64,000 nt of DNA from contig QYAI01000002.1 in the NCBI GenBank assembly GCA_003988855.1, positions 520,341 through 584,340 on the forward strand. The letters are read 5' to 3'. Shown in pieces: positions 1-11,745 of this stretch (within the stretch, counting starts at the first letter, position 1; the number at the start of each line of letters is the position of its first letter). The DNA comes from Arachnopeziza araneosa (lineage: Eukaryota; Ascomycota; Leotiomycetes; Helotiales; Arachnopezizaceae). The translations under genes and the position numbers were made by a program. The notes beneath the pieces are model-generated. The model worked only from the letters and a program-made list of their open reading frames with translations. It did no database searches and was not told the origin of the DNA.

Positions 1-2157
1 AGACGACCTCCAGCCTCATCACTACCACTTTCTGGCTCACTTCAAGCTCATTATCTTCCAATCTCGAGTCTCAGTCGAACCCAGCGAAGCATCCGAAGTC
101 TCAAGCTCCCCATTTTCACGGCCTTGTCATATGTATGGGGTGACCCAACCCGGTCACACGAGATCTTGATCGATGGCCGACGGCTTCCCATCACCAAATC
201 TCTCTATACCGCTTTAAGAGGAGTTCAAATCGATGCACCAGCTATCACAGTTCGCGTCTGGGCAGATGCCATCTGCATCAATCAGGAAGACCTCGAAGAG
301 CGCTCGGCCCAGGTCTTACTTATGAGAGAAGTCTATCACTCTGCATCATATGTCAGAATATGCTTAGCTCAGGATTTGACTAAAGAAGCCTTTCGATGTC
401 TTCAGTTCATTGAAATACTTCATGGGGCCAGTACCCTCCGTGATTGGGATACTCTTCAACAGCAAATGATGCATGCACCTGTTGAGACGGAGCAGCAGGG
501 AGGCTTTGCCAACTTTCTCGACATCGTGGCTCCTACAGTTGTGAAAACAGTACTCACTTCTTTTGCTGCCATTGACAAGATTACTGGGGGTATTCAGGAT
601 ATTGTCCAGAACCCCGCAGTCTACAACGTTCCGAAGGAGAAGCCCTTGTATGCTGTGGCGAGCTGGATTCCTGATGACAAGTGCCTTCAAAAAGCCAAGG
701 AACACAGTAATCTTTCAGAAATCGCAACTCAGATTGATAGAATCTTGATAGAGGAGTGCGATTGGTTTTCTCGAATGTGGGTGGTTCAAGGTAACCAAAC
801 TTTCTATATGAGCTAGGCTTTGAGTGTTTTCTTAGAAGCATCGGTTCTTCTTAGTTACACTGCTTAATTAGGAAGCTAAAAAATTCCCAAGAGCTCGAGT
901 CTACAGCTTCATCTCCCTATTTCTAAGAATCAAAATCACACGCTAATTTTCTGACCCACAGAGCTTGCCTGTGCGACAACCCCCTTTGTACAATATGGTC
1001 TTGCGTCTGTATGGTGGGATCAATTATTTCATACGGCGACATATCTCCATCACACTCACAACCCTTTGCCAAACTATCGCAAGATATATGGGATTAACTT
1101 GATCAAAGAAGCATGGGGTGGTAGAACGCGTCAGTCACTTGAAACTCTACTTAGAGAATGCAGATATAAGAAAGCGACGGATCCCCGAGACAAGATCTTT
1201 GGCCTTGTTGGTTTGATGGCAGATCCTTTGAATGAGTTTATTAAGCCTGATTACCAGAAATCGATTGTGGATATATATACTGATGCAGTCAGCCATATGA
1301 TAAAGCAGAGCAAGTCGCTTGATGCTATCTGTGGTTGGCAGACGGTGGGACGTGATGAAAAGCTACCTTCGTGGGTGCCGGACTATGCTTTGAGTCAAGA
1401 TCTGGCTTCTAGTATTTTAGTTCCGATCGAGGACCATGAGATAACGATACCTAAGTCTTATAATCTCATCGAGCCTGAGTTCTTGGACAACAATCCTTCG
1501 ACCAAAGGAATCCTTCGCACCAAAGGGATCCTTATAGACGTTATCGCACAAATATCTAGCGATGAAAAGAAGGACCAATCATTGGAGGAAAGAGAAAAGT
1601 CTTGGTCAACACTTCTAGCTCGACACAAAAAAGAAACAGTTGAGAGTTTATCTAGCATCCTCTGTTACTACTTCTCCGAGTCAGATGTTAAAACAATTTC
1701 AAACAAGAAGACTTCCATCCTAGAGTCGAGCGAATCTGAAATAATCATCTCATACTTGAATACGCTTATAAGTGGTCGTTTCTCAACGACAACAACTCCA
1801 GCCAATAAGGACTACCTAGAATCCATCGTGTCCTTCCCTCTGGATAACCCCAAAAAGGATATTCTAACCTCCATACCACCACCAGAGTTCAAGAAGTCTG
1901 TTCGACAAACTCTGGATGACGGGACCCGCGGGAGACGACTCGCCATCACCAAAGATGGTCATCTCGCTGCCCTCCCGATGGAATCGGACATCGGGGATCT
2001 CGTGTGCGCGTTACGTGGTTGCAGTGTTCCTGTGCTCTTAAGACCGAGACACGATGGGAGATATACCTTCCATGGAGAGTGCTACATGTATGGATTCATG
2101 GATGGTGAGGCTTTTGCGTCGTGGATCGGGGACTTGCCCGTGTTTGAATTGGTTTGA
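1..2157 (+). CDS. HET-domain (heterokaryon incompatibility) protein, 5' truncated
   Basis: The frame is open from the first base, so the start lies outside the window. The model is exon 1..790, intron 791-961 (GTAACC...CACAG) and exon 962..2157. Hallmarks of the HET family (PF06985) are visible in order: LSYVWGDP near base 124, then AICINQED and the ER..QV..M..VY block, then WFSRMWVVQE, which the splice restores because the unspliced frame gives VVQG and then a stop. The second exon has the usual LLRECRYKKATDPRDKIFGLVGL segment. The C-terminal part ends in the LLRPRHDGRYTFHGECYMYGFMDGE type of motif found in this family. HET proteins trigger cell death on non-self recognition during hyphal fusion; that role is taken from the family. 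No NACHT or repeat domain is fused in the visible part. The copy looks intact over what is seen. Confidence 0.88.
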
Positions 2158-2635
2158 TGAGATTGCCTTGGGGGCTTAGGGTTTGGGTTTGAATAGCGAT
2201 GGTGACTACTGCTCCCAGCAGGATGGATTTTCTACTGTTTATGCCGTGGCGAGTCATACTGAGCTTCAATGATTTTCATTCCAGCCTGATATATCTGGGT
2301 TTGGGACCGCTGTTCTCATCAAGTCCTTCGCGAGAGGTCGTCACGACCTCGTTGAACTACCAAAAACGGCCCAATGTATCAGAATCATCGCTTTCAAAAT
2401 TATTTCGAGATTTCGTATCTCTATCACTTTCGATAAGATCCTACAGGTTGACATTCGGAAGCTCAAAAATAGCGGGAAGAGTCAAGCATAATCATCACAA
2501 GAAAATCGATATTGTGGGAGTGCTCGGATGATGAGAGATATTTACATCTCAGGTTTCTTTCAGTACAGAACCGTCAGCCACATTATCCAGCCATCTCTCC
2601 TCACTCGAACTACGACTCCATCAACTATACTTACT
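2158..2635. other. Intergenic, HET / LPMO 3' ends
   Basis: Convergent 3' flanks of the HET gene and the LPMO gene. The short open frames here have no recognisable motifs, and I see no RNA gene or repeat. Confidence 0.6.
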
Positions 2636-3473
2636 TCATCCCTGCCAAACCGCAGGTCCAGGAGGCGTGTACGCAGCATTCTACTCTCGTCAGCACGATG
2701 CACCTCTCACTTGGAAGGGGAAAAACTCACCGTGTTATAAATGTTGACGTGGATCCCGGGGTCCGCGGCCGAATACGCGCCGGGGAAAGCGACAAACGAG
2801 GTGGGCATGGAGCTACCACCGCCGGTGACGTGGAGCTGGGCGCAACTGATGTAGAACTGGGCGCCGTTGATGGAGCTCGCCTGGTGCAGCGCGATGTGCT
2901 CGATGCGGAGCAGGTAGTCGCCGGCGGGGAGGGACTTGGGGATGGTGGCCGTGATGGTGCCCTTGTTAAGGCTGGCCCACGAGAGCTGGCTCCCGCTCTT
3001 GATGACGGGCTCGGCATACGTCTTGAACCAGACCTGGCCTGATCCGTCCCAGGTGCTGAGGGAGGCGGAGTCGGGCACCTTCGCCATGTAGAATTGGATG
3101 GGGCCCGGGTGGAAGATGTTGGGGGATGCGGTGAAGGTGACGGAGCCGCCGGCGGCGACGGTCTGGGAGGATGGGGCGCCACTGGTTCCAGCTTGGTAGC
3201 AGCGGATCTCGGCGGAGGTGACGTCGCTCCATCCGGCGTTGGATTGGTAGTTGGCTGTTTGACGGACCGCGGCCCAGGCGCCGGTGCCAGTTAGGGAGGG
3301 AAATGTATCTGTGCTGCGTTAGGAGTGGTGTTGATGGGATGGGTTTGAGAGGCGGCAAGCATGAGTGAGTAAACAGATGAAGCAAACGTACAATGTCTCT
3401 TCTCGACCGGAGCTGGAGAAGCATAACCACCCCACGCCAAGAGGCTCGAAGCGAGCAAGAGAGAAGCCTTCAT
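2636..3473 (-). CDS. AA9 lytic polysaccharide monooxygenase (secreted)
   Basis: The model is complement(join(2636..2680, 2731..3308, 3392..3473)), giving 234 aa. Introns are GTACGT...CACAG and GTGAGT...GAGTAG. The frame closes only with these splices and ends in the typical AA9 tail YTPPGPAVW. The protein starts with a secretion signal (MKASLLLASSLLAWGGYASP) followed by VEKR and then HYTFP. His27 would be the N-terminal copper ligand, His93 in HPGP the second, and Tyr179 in QFY the axial residue; His168 and Gln177 also match conserved second-sphere positions. AA9 enzymes cleave cellulose or related glucans oxidatively outside the cell. There is no CBM1 or linker, so it is a single-domain form. 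The Lys-Arg just before His27 suggests Kex2 trimming, whereas most AA9s expose His1 by signal-peptidase cleavage. The His/Tyr codons are split by intron 1. Confidence 0.92.
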
Positions 3474-3562
3474 CGTGACCGATCTATTTCCTTCTTCTGC
3501 AACAAGAGATCACTCGAGAAGACAGATAGATGAGGGCCGAGCATGGTCCCAACACTCCCGTA

Positions 3563-3568
3563 CTTATA
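3563..3568 (-). promoter_or_regulatory. TATA-like box of the LPMO gene
   Basis: TATAAG on the minus strand, about 90 nt before the LPMO start codon. It sits next to the 21-nt palindrome, which would be on its upstream side. Assigned by position and motif only. Confidence 0.45.
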
Positions 3569-3572
3569 GCAA

Positions 3573-3593
3573 GACTGTGGGGTCCCCACAGTC
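3573..3593. promoter_or_regulatory. Perfect 21-nt palindrome, candidate dual CreA/CRE1 site
   Basis: GACTGTGGGG-T-CCCCACAGTC reads the same on both strands around a single central base. Each arm contains GTGGGG, which fits the carbon-catabolite repressor consensus SYGGRG, so two sites face each other. It lies about 100 nt upstream of the LPMO start, just beyond the TATA-like box. Carbon repression is known for cellulolytic genes; the link here is inferred. Confidence 0.5.
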
Positions 3594-4836
3594 ACACGTC
3601 CGCAGGGTAATCAAGTTTCACATCACAGAGCGTGATCCCATGATGGCCAAACAGCAATTCTCCCCTTCAAATAAGACGCATCCGGTTGTTTGTCTGGCGC
3701 GCCGAGATATATAGATGAGCTCTCGGCTAATGGTAAACAAATTCGAAATGCCCAGGGGTTACCACCGGGTTCTCGCTCCGGCACTTGGGCTGTCACGCAC
3801 TACCACGCAGCCCATCTACCGTCACCGCGGCACTTCCAAGGGCCCATTCCATCTCGTGGAAAACGAGCGCAGGACAGGCCGGTTAGCTTCCCTTTTGCTC
3901 CCACGGCGACGGCTGTTGTGGCGCGCTGCAGGAGAGGGATCCCGGATGGAGCGGAGCGGGATGATGTAACCCAGGGAGGAGTTCAAATATAGAATAGATG
4001 AAAGCTGACGGAAAGGAGACGTGACGGAAGAGCCGTTCTCCTGTCATCCAACATCGCAAATTAGCACCCAAAAATTTCAAGACTCGTCGACTCGCCCTCT
4101 GTCAACGGTGATGTAGATCGACGTCGCATCAAACGCGTTGCTGCCAGCAAGTCTGCGCAGACCCGGACCCCGCCTAGAAAGTAGTGCGCGGGATACACAG
4201 AGGAAGATGGGATTTTTCTATCCGGTGCAAGACCATTTGGTCTTACGCGAGAGTGAGATGAGAAGGGACGAGAAGATGAGGGGGACGAGATGCGAAGAAG
4301 AGGAAGGAGAAAGGAGAAAGAGAAACAAGGAGAAGAGCGATCACACTTTTCATGACAAGGTGCTATGCTAGTGCGACCAGCTAGCCATGGAGATCTCGTG
4401 GAAAGATCCTTGCTGGTCAACATCAGAGAGCAAAACCCGAAAATAAAAGTACAAGAGAAGATGGAAGGACACTTGTCACTATTAACTTTCACAAGTCGTT
4501 CAGACCCATATCAAATCAAACAAGAGACTGCGTAGTAGTTTATGGTTGATGCATCTCGATTCATTAAAGTCGTATCTATGCCTCCCAAATAAGTAATATA
4601 AGAACATCAAGAAGTATCAATCATCAAATCATCCTCATCCAAATTAGATCGATGTGACTCGTGTACCATCACAATCAACGCCGTTTCATGCATATGCCCT
4701 ATCCATATCCAAATGATGTCCACCTTGCGCCTTGAACCATGTTGTGTACTCAATAATATAAACACCAGCGGTGACGCTGTTCTGTTCCTCCTTTCTTCTG
4801 GTACATATGTATATATCTGTCGATATCTCCGTGCCA
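3594..4836. other. Intergenic, upstream of LPMO and downstream of the next gene
   Basis: No convincing gene. Several overlapping open frames on both strands (for example 4061-4492 minus and 4138-4371 plus) are low-complexity and lack motifs. A purine-rich stretch at about 4240-4345 accounts for the Lys/Glu-rich frame there. Confidence 0.55.
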
Positions 4837-6226
4837 CTAATAGGCAGCTACGGCTCTGAGCGGACTTCCTCTTGTCGAAGCACCCGAGTCTCTTCTCTTG
4901 AACATGGCGGTAACCATAGCTTTAGGTGTCACGAACTCCACGTCGTATTTACCCTGCGTCAAAGGTACTGAGATGGTGCGCGACGGGGAGGGACGGGGTG
5001 AGGATTTCGTATGAAAGTGCCTCTTGATGCAATCATCAACGAGGGCAATGAGACCAGTCGCAACGACAACGCTGGTATTGTTAGTTGTTGTAGAAGGTGA
5101 GGATTTGATGATTAACTTACTCGGCGACATCACTCCCTTTCTCGACGAGGCTGGAATCTGAGATCCACATCGAGCAGGGAGGTATCCATCCACCGGCTCG
5201 CTCTTCATCTCTAATCTGATTCGGGCTGCGGACCTCCGGCACGATGTGTGCAACAGCTTCTTCTTCTTCGCCACGGTAGAGACGATAGCTGACTTCCTTC
5301 TCATCGCCGTCCTTCTTCGTCACTCGTTTCCAGGTATAATTATGACCCCAGTATTCGTACTCGTATCTCTTGGTCGACCTGGCACCACGACGCTTGACTT
5401 CCACTTGAGCATAGTTCGAAAACTCGAGCTTGGTGGTATTTGTGGGGATCAGAGCGGCTTTCAACTCTTCTCGCTTGGAGACGTCGTCAAAAACATCCTC
5501 GTCTGATCCGTATCCACTATCTGCACGCTTGATATCTCGTCTGCTTTTATGACTGTGGGAGGAGAAGCCAGAGTCGGTACGTTTGAACTCGGGCTTGCGG
5601 AAGCCAGAGAATGCATTCGATACGGATCTTGTGACGGCGGGGCGTTTTTCGGGAGTAGGTTGAGTGTACTTCTTGGTCATCTTGCAGACCTCTCGACCTG
5701 AAGATCGTTCATAGCGGCGGAGGGAGAACTTGCGGTTCTTGAGGTCATGCATGCGGAGGTGGAAGAGTTGGACAGCTCCAGTGTACTTGCCATCCGTGTC
5801 AACTCGTAGATTCATGTTCCCATCGCTGGTTGTATCATCATGTCGGATGTAGAGACGTCTTGTTGAAGGGAAGTAGTCTGCGAAGTCTGAAGGAGATGTC
5901 GGTTGAAGGTCACTCTCGACAATCTCCCGATACTCAGGGACTTCGTAGTCGGGGTCTATGCTTTCTGGCTCTTCACAGAGATCCTCGACTGAGTCTGCGT
6001 CGGCGTATGTCTCTGTGGACGACCGAGCGTAGAGCGACGTGGCGGGTGATACATCGAAGTTCTTGGTGTAGATGGGTCTCTCACTGAAAGCTTGATGTAT
6101 CGAGGGCCGCGGACTGCTGCTGACTGATGTTGGTGCTGTGCTTCGTGAGTCCTGGGAGTCGTCACTATGTCTTGACGATGTGCTTTTGGAGCTCGTGCTC
6201 TCGGCGGTATGTCTTCGATGTGGCAT
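4837..6226 (-). CDS. Conserved fungal protein of unknown function, 446 aa
   Basis: The model is complement(join(4837..5071, 5121..6226)). The intron starts GTAAGT and ends ACCAG, with CTAAC branch sites; the unspliced frame stops at its first codon. I chose the ATG at 6226 (MPHRRHTAES) rather than the in-frame one at 6352, because the extra 42 residues read like untranslated leader. The N-terminal third is Ser/Thr-rich and probably disordered. The middle (around residues 140-200) has an ordered segment with RLYIRHDDTTSDGNMNLRVD and FHLRMHDLKNRKFSLRRYER. A second ordered part (around 285-400) has a WGHNYTWKR patch and ends in a conserved-looking WISDSS...DCIKRHF stretch. The alternating strand pattern resembles Tubby-C/LURP-like folds, but that is only an impression. 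No signal peptide or membrane segment is seen. Confidence 0.75.
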
Positions 6227-9200
6227 GTTGAAGGTTTGGAGGGGTAGATACTGCTCGACGGGAGAGCAGCAAGAGGGGTTGATATAGGATATGCGTGATG
6301 TTCGTGGAGTGATCTGAATGGGCCAAAGTCTTTGCAGAGCTTTCACTGGCAAGCACTCATTGATCGACGTTGCTGTTTGAACTTGACATGGCGGGGATTG
6401 ATAGTCGAGTATATAAGTGGATCGAGGGCGGAAGGATTTGCTTTTCGGGTTGGCATGTAGAGTGCAGAATACGTGGAGGTGAAAAGTCTTTTGGCCAGGT
6501 GTGTGGGATGGTAGTCGTCAGAGTATATGTATGTCTGGAGATGGAGTGACACGGATGGTGGAGTGGAAGGACGCGTGCACTTGCACTTGGGGGGGTCCGA
6601 TGTCCATCTCATCCCACTTCACAGAGTGACTTAAGCCCCGACGGACCCCCAAGGAAGGCGACAGACAGCCCTGGAAGAGGCCGGACCCTCCCTGGGGACG
6701 ACTCAGCAACAGCCTACCGTTCGGCGCCAGACAGGGGGCCGCCATTCGTAGGCGAGGGCGAGTACTCCCACTCCCAGTGGCGCCATCCACCCCAACTCCA
6801 CCATTTCTATTCCCATCTCCATCCCACCACCTGCTTCGCACGCTTCCGTCAGCCAGCCAGCACCGCAGAACCTTTCGCAGCAACCAGTTCGTATGGCACG
6901 CTGCTCTGCACACATCCAGACCGTCGCTGCGATCCTCTCCGATAGGCGTGGCAGGTCGATCGCTGCCTCTTCACCACGGATTCTGCAGAGAAGGTTTCGT
7001 CGACCGACCATTCAAGGAAAATCCCATGAGACCTGCACCATGGCATACCGTCATCGTCGGCCAATCGTGGGCAGGGGCAAGGGGCGACGCCGTGAATCTC
7101 CTCCAGGCGACCCGAGGCCTCCAGACAAGCCGAGTTGTCGGACCCGGCTGGCTCGCTCTTAATTCCAAACACACGATTACAGGTTCGATGCGTCGACACA
7201 GCCCCAGCATCCCGAAACTCCCTCTGAACAGCGGATTCGAACGAATTCCTCCCTTCGTCAAGCTGGCGTGATGCCCAACCTCTCCGACAGTCATCCGGGC
7301 GTCGGTCAGATGAAGACGCACCGCTGGTGCACAGTCAGGAACAGCCTCATCACGAATGATATGGACAGCTGAAATGCAGCCTCCAGAAGCCCTCAAGCCC
7401 CTCCCAAGCCCTCGTTCGTGACGCGCTGACAACGGACCGTTTAGGTGGCCAAAAATAGCCAATGACCAGAGCGAGACGCCTGGCTGCATGCCCGCGGCCT
7501 CTCTCCAGATCTCATAGGCTTTCTACCCCGCTAAAGAGTGATGAGGAGAAACAAACGCCCAGTTTGACGTTGCTCGGTCTTGAGCCTCAGGTGCTATTGA
7601 ATTCGTCTGCAATTGATTCATTCAGCTGCTTCATCTTCTTCTGTAGGATCACGATACGACAACGGCCATGCAATCCTCGTGTTTGAGTTCTTGCGCTCGC
7701 TTATATCTGAGTCGTCGACAGGCGCGGCATTTTGACCTGCGCGTTCATTCGACCATTGCATGTCAGTACAATTCAGTAGTCTGCCAGCAAAGCCTGCAGG
7801 AATTGGCCCACAGTGGTCGAGGTCTCGAATAGGGAGGAAGTTTGTTGAGAAAACCCCAGGGCGGAAAAAGAGCTACATCCAGCAACCAATCATTTCCGGC
7901 CTTCCTCTTGATTTGGCCAGCCGCGCAAAGCGAGGCTGCAAGTGGATAGCCTGCGCGTACTGTGTCATCGTCTTACTCGTCCACGGTAGTCAATTGATAT
8001 GCCGCCCTCCTATTGCACCGTTGGTATCTGGAATCGTGCCCGGCTTCCGACCAGCCTAGAGTATCTGCCCGACATCGTTCTCTTCATCTCGCTGGAGGGC
8101 GAAGCCCAAATTCAGCCAGAGTCATCGGGTTGTTGGTTCAAGACACCCTAAAAATGAATCTGGCATCAAGGGGGACTGCGCCATGTTCAAAATTGTCTCA
8201 CTGCAGAAAGGCAACAAGATGCAGGATCGCAATTAATTGCCTCGTCGCGCGGAATTCTTTTTTGGGGACGCCGTCGTAAGACCGGCTTAACGTCCTTCCC
8301 ACCACAAAGCTTCGGTTGATCGTTCCAGAGTGCCCTATGATTTGCATGCCTATGGAACGATGAAGTTGTCATCTCAGCTTCATTTGACAGGTCCCTCGAT
8401 TCAAGTAGTACGCGGGGTGCATCAAGGAAATTCTCCAATTTTTGCTTTTGGTGGCCATCGTGCAATTTTCTCCGACAATCCGGCCGCAAATTTTTCATTA
8501 GAATGTTTCACGCCGATTTGTTGCAGATTTTGATTCTCCCCCATACGTGCGGCTTTTGCGGTTTCGCCAATGATTACTGTCCATTCGTCAAAAATTTCGG
8601 GTCATCTTAGTCCTGAGTATCTCGATGGATAAGTTGCCCTCGCTAGATTCATAGACCTTGGCGAAGGAAACTAGAAACCCTTGTTGCTGCCCAACAGCCA
8701 GACTTAACGACTGAATTTCCTTTGTGGAGAATTATCTGCTTCGCCTTATATCGCTTTTGGGTTAATATCTGAACCTGTCATACAAGTAGATTTCGAGGAA
8801 AGCGCTCACGAAGTCAAGTGGGGGACTCCTGAGTGCACTTTAATCAATCTGCATCAGATCATGCTAGACACTACATTTGAATCATTCTCACGCCATGAAA
8901 CGGTCCTGCTGTGCAATGTTACTGGCTGTTTGCGTCAAAGTATAAATATAGTGAGGTTGATCGACAATATGCTCAAGGTACAAAAGACAATATATGTGGA
9001 CCCGAGACCCCTATCGTTAAGACAATTCCACACATCTCTCAAGTGCAATGTACTAGTACATCTTTAGTGTTACATTGGCCTTTGGGCGGCCAAAAACCGA
9101 TCTTGTTCTTCAGCTTCAACGTCATCTTGGATTTGACCCCAATGATGGCAACAACGAGAAGTACCAGTACTCATTGTGCACCAGAAGCAAAATTCCCTCT

Positions 9201-10052
9201 ACAATCCCCCATGCTATGATCATCTCCTGTTTTTCAAACTCTTCGTCGCCTGCCGATCCATTGAGCGGCACGCTCCGATCCTTCGACCAGAGTTTCGGTG
9301 GTGTGATCTTGAGACTGAGCGATTTTAACATCTAGGATGTATGTTGATCTTACTCGAAACTTAATGTCATGTTGATGAATGATTTATGATGTACAGCCAC
9401 TAGCTGCTGACACAGATCTAGCTCTCAATCTTTCTTCGCGGCCTAATTGAGATTGAGGTATCTTTGGACTTACAACACTTGAATGGCTGTAATTAAGGAG
9501 GGATTCATTATATGAACGAAAAGAAGGTATTTCAATATCGTCCTCTGCATTCCAGAATAGATACTAGCCATGTTGATTAGATACGATGTAGGCTCGTCGG
9601 GGATTTAGAATTACCAACTAAGGGGTCTATAAAGAACGAAGTTAAATGATCTATTTCCATAACCACCTAACTGTGTCCACGTATCTCGAAATTCACCTTT
9701 GTCCATCTGCCGAATCTCCTATCATCATCCGTATACTGTCGTCCACAAATCTCGAATGACCTGTCTGAAAATCCACCATTGATTCCTCTTCCAAACAAAA
9801 CCACCACCACTCTGGTTCACGCTCTTTACCAACAGACCACTCTAGCTTCATTGAATCGGTACTCAGACTTTACTCAAGTAAGATGGTACCTTTTCGTTCA
9901 CGGCGCATCCGCATCTGCTCTACTTCACGGTTGGAATAGGGATCGACAGGGCTGAGAATAAAGATCGAGCAGATTGAATGCACAATAGGGTATCTTGGAT
10001 TGAGCGTCACCATATTGGTTTTGATAGCGCTGGGAGTATTGCGGTTGATCGA
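6227..10052. other. Gene-poor stretch
   Basis: About 3.8 kb with no supported gene. From 6.5 to 7.5 kb the sequence is GC-rich, and overlapping frames are open on both strands at once, which is the mark of composition rather than coding. From 7.7 to 10 kb it is AT-richer with short frames only. I found no tRNA B-box with a matching fold, no rRNA and no clear transposon ends. Confidence 0.5.
6410..6415 (-). promoter_or_regulatory. TATATA element upstream of the 446-aa protein gene
   Basis: TATATA on either strand, about 185 nt upstream of the start codon at 6226. It is a candidate core promoter by position only. Confidence 0.3.
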
Positions 10053-10476
10053 TTATCTAAACCCTGAAGTTGGCTCACGGCCATAAACTGCTGCTGTGTC
10101 GTTTCTTCCCATGGGTGCTGGATCTATCTCGTGGCAGCAGCAATTCCCGAGCAAACTACATGTACATTTAAGCTCAATCATGTCACCCCACTCTTTCTTT
10201 ATATCTTTAACAATATAAATATAAAACGAGCAATTTGCTGCGTGACCGTCCCGGGCACAATTTGCACAGGCACCACGGTACCGACCCCCAGTAGTAGTAT
10301 AAGTGGCCATAGCCACCACACAAGTGCCATATGCACCAATCCCTCTGCGGTATCAGTCTTGTTAGCACAATGTTGATGGCAGAGATCCACAAGATAAGCT
10401 CTTCAAACAGTTTCAAAGTCGATCTGGTTTACTTACAACTGGCAACGAGTGCACGCTGCTGGTCCCACCAGTTCAT
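10053..10476 (-). CDS. Possible small protein with a CCHC-type zinc-binding motif, 109 aa
   Basis: Tentative model complement(join(10053..10342, 10437..10476)). The 94-nt intron has a textbook GTAAGT donor, a GTGCTAACAAG branch site and a GCAGAG acceptor. The join is in frame only if the last AG is used, giving MNWWDQQRALVAS-W-IGAYGTC. The second exon carries CANCARDGHAANC, which is exactly C-x2-C-x4-H-x4-C, the zinc-knuckle spacing. Similar C-terminal C..C..H..C patches occur in fungal proteins of unknown function and in retroelement Gag proteins; I cannot tell which this is. Upstream in frame there is a stop within 50 nt, so the ATG at 10476 may be the start or an earlier exon may be missing. 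The C-terminal 50 residues look unremarkable. Confidence 0.35.
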
Positions 10477-11545
10477 CCCGCAATGTGCAGGGTCGCAGTC
10501 CCCTCACAGGCGGAGCGACGCGCACCCCCCCCCCCCGCGCCCTCAACCCCTGGGTCCGGGAAAGACTTTCCGGGGCGGAGAAGGAGGTCTCGGCGGAGAG
10601 GGAGCGCAAGAGACAGTTTCGACAACAGTGTTAGCCTTGAGCTCGCGAATCCTCGTAGATTGTCGGACTTACATGAGAAGCGGTGCACTAAACCCCATCA
10701 CTACAGCAGTGATCGCGCTGGGCGGGCTTGGTGCACCAGGAGCAGGAGCCGGGAGATAAGGCCCCAAAAAATTTGAAGAATGGCAGTCTGCTCTTCAGGC
10801 AGCTACCACAGCCGATTCTTCTTCTGGTCACTACGCGAAGCAGAATATCACTCTGCCCCTAGATGTTATCGAAATTGGTTTCACCTGTCGACATCTAACT
10901 GGTGCTTGCACTGCTGGTGGTGGCGGTGGTGGGAGTGCCGGGCAGCCACGGCAAAAGGAACGACGAGACGAGGACTAGCATAGGAGAGACAGCTCCTGCT
11001 GCTCCGAAGAGGGAAAACGCGAAGGCCGGGTCAGGGCCTGGGAGGGCCCAGACGGCTCCGTAACGGAGAGGCGAGAGGTGGTCCCGCGCGGGATCGAAGG
11101 CGTGTCATGGATATCATCAGCTTGCATTCTATCCCTCAAGCTAAGAAGGTACAAAGATTAAGCAAAGTATCAGAGAGAAAGTAGAAGTCAGAATTCGACA
11201 AATGTAATAAACGCTTCACTGTAGGCCATTAGAAGAGGAAGAGTTAGGAGATACGTAGAATTGAAATAAGAATGTTGATTGTAAGATAGTAATATTAAAG
11301 AAGGTACGTTGTCTTGATTGTTGATTTTTAGAACTTGAACTTGTAAGAGTAAAGACAAAATATATTGTCCTTGAAAATAGAGCAATTTAGCAAAAGAAAG
11401 GAAGAGGATAATAGCGAAACAGGAAAATATCTAAAAACACGGCGGAGAAGCTACGCAAGGTCGATAGAAGAAGTTTCGGCAGAGAAGGTAAGCAGACTAC
11501 CTAATGTCAAAACGAGATATCGACAATATATAACCTGCACACATT
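10477..11545. other. Non-coding, with a C12 tract and AT-rich part
   Basis: Contains a run of 12 C at 10525-10536 and a GC-rich part up to about 11.1 kb. After that comes an abruptly AT-rich segment (11.13-11.4 kb) with many in-frame stops. The composition break at about 11.1 kb suggests an inserted or mutated repeat, but I see no long terminal repeats or target-site duplication. Confidence 0.4.
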
Positions 11546-11552
11546 GCAGAAG

Positions 11553-11745
11553 GTCAAAGAGGATCAGAGCACAGAGCACAGAGTGGTTGGAAAAAAACAG
11601 ATACAGTCGGGAGAAGATCGCGACTTACAGGGCTGACGGAGCGCATCACCGAGCTACAAATAAAGTAGAATGTCGAAGAGAGTCAGAGCACAGAGTAGTT
11701 GGAAAAACAGATACAGTCGGAGAAGACTACAACTTACAAAGTGTA
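11553..11745. repeat. Imperfect direct repeat, about 125 nt apart
   Basis: The block with TCAGAGCACAGAG, GTTGGAAAAA and ACAGATACAGTCGG followed by GAGAAGA occurs near 11563-11621 and again near 11685-11733. The copies differ by small insertions and transitions. There is no intact frame; this looks like part of a degenerate repeat. Confidence 0.6.

Noticed and set aside
2168..2190. TTAGGG-like run suggesting a telomere
   Set aside because: Only one unit is present; genes continue on both sides.
2727..3430. Pro/Ser- and Arg-rich frames (151 and 154 aa) on the minus strand and a 176-aa plus frame over the LPMO gene
   Set aside because: They are shifted or antisense readings of the GC-rich LPMO exon, which has clear family motifs in its own frame.
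6518..7489. Several frames of 100-170 aa on both strands
   Set aside because: They overlap one another in a GC-rich patch, have no domain motifs and no convincing introns.
9882..10086. Plus-strand segment ending in a membrane-like helix (YLGLSVTILVLIALGVL)
   Set aside because: It has no ATG in frame after the preceding stop, and the possible acceptor has no matching upstream exon.
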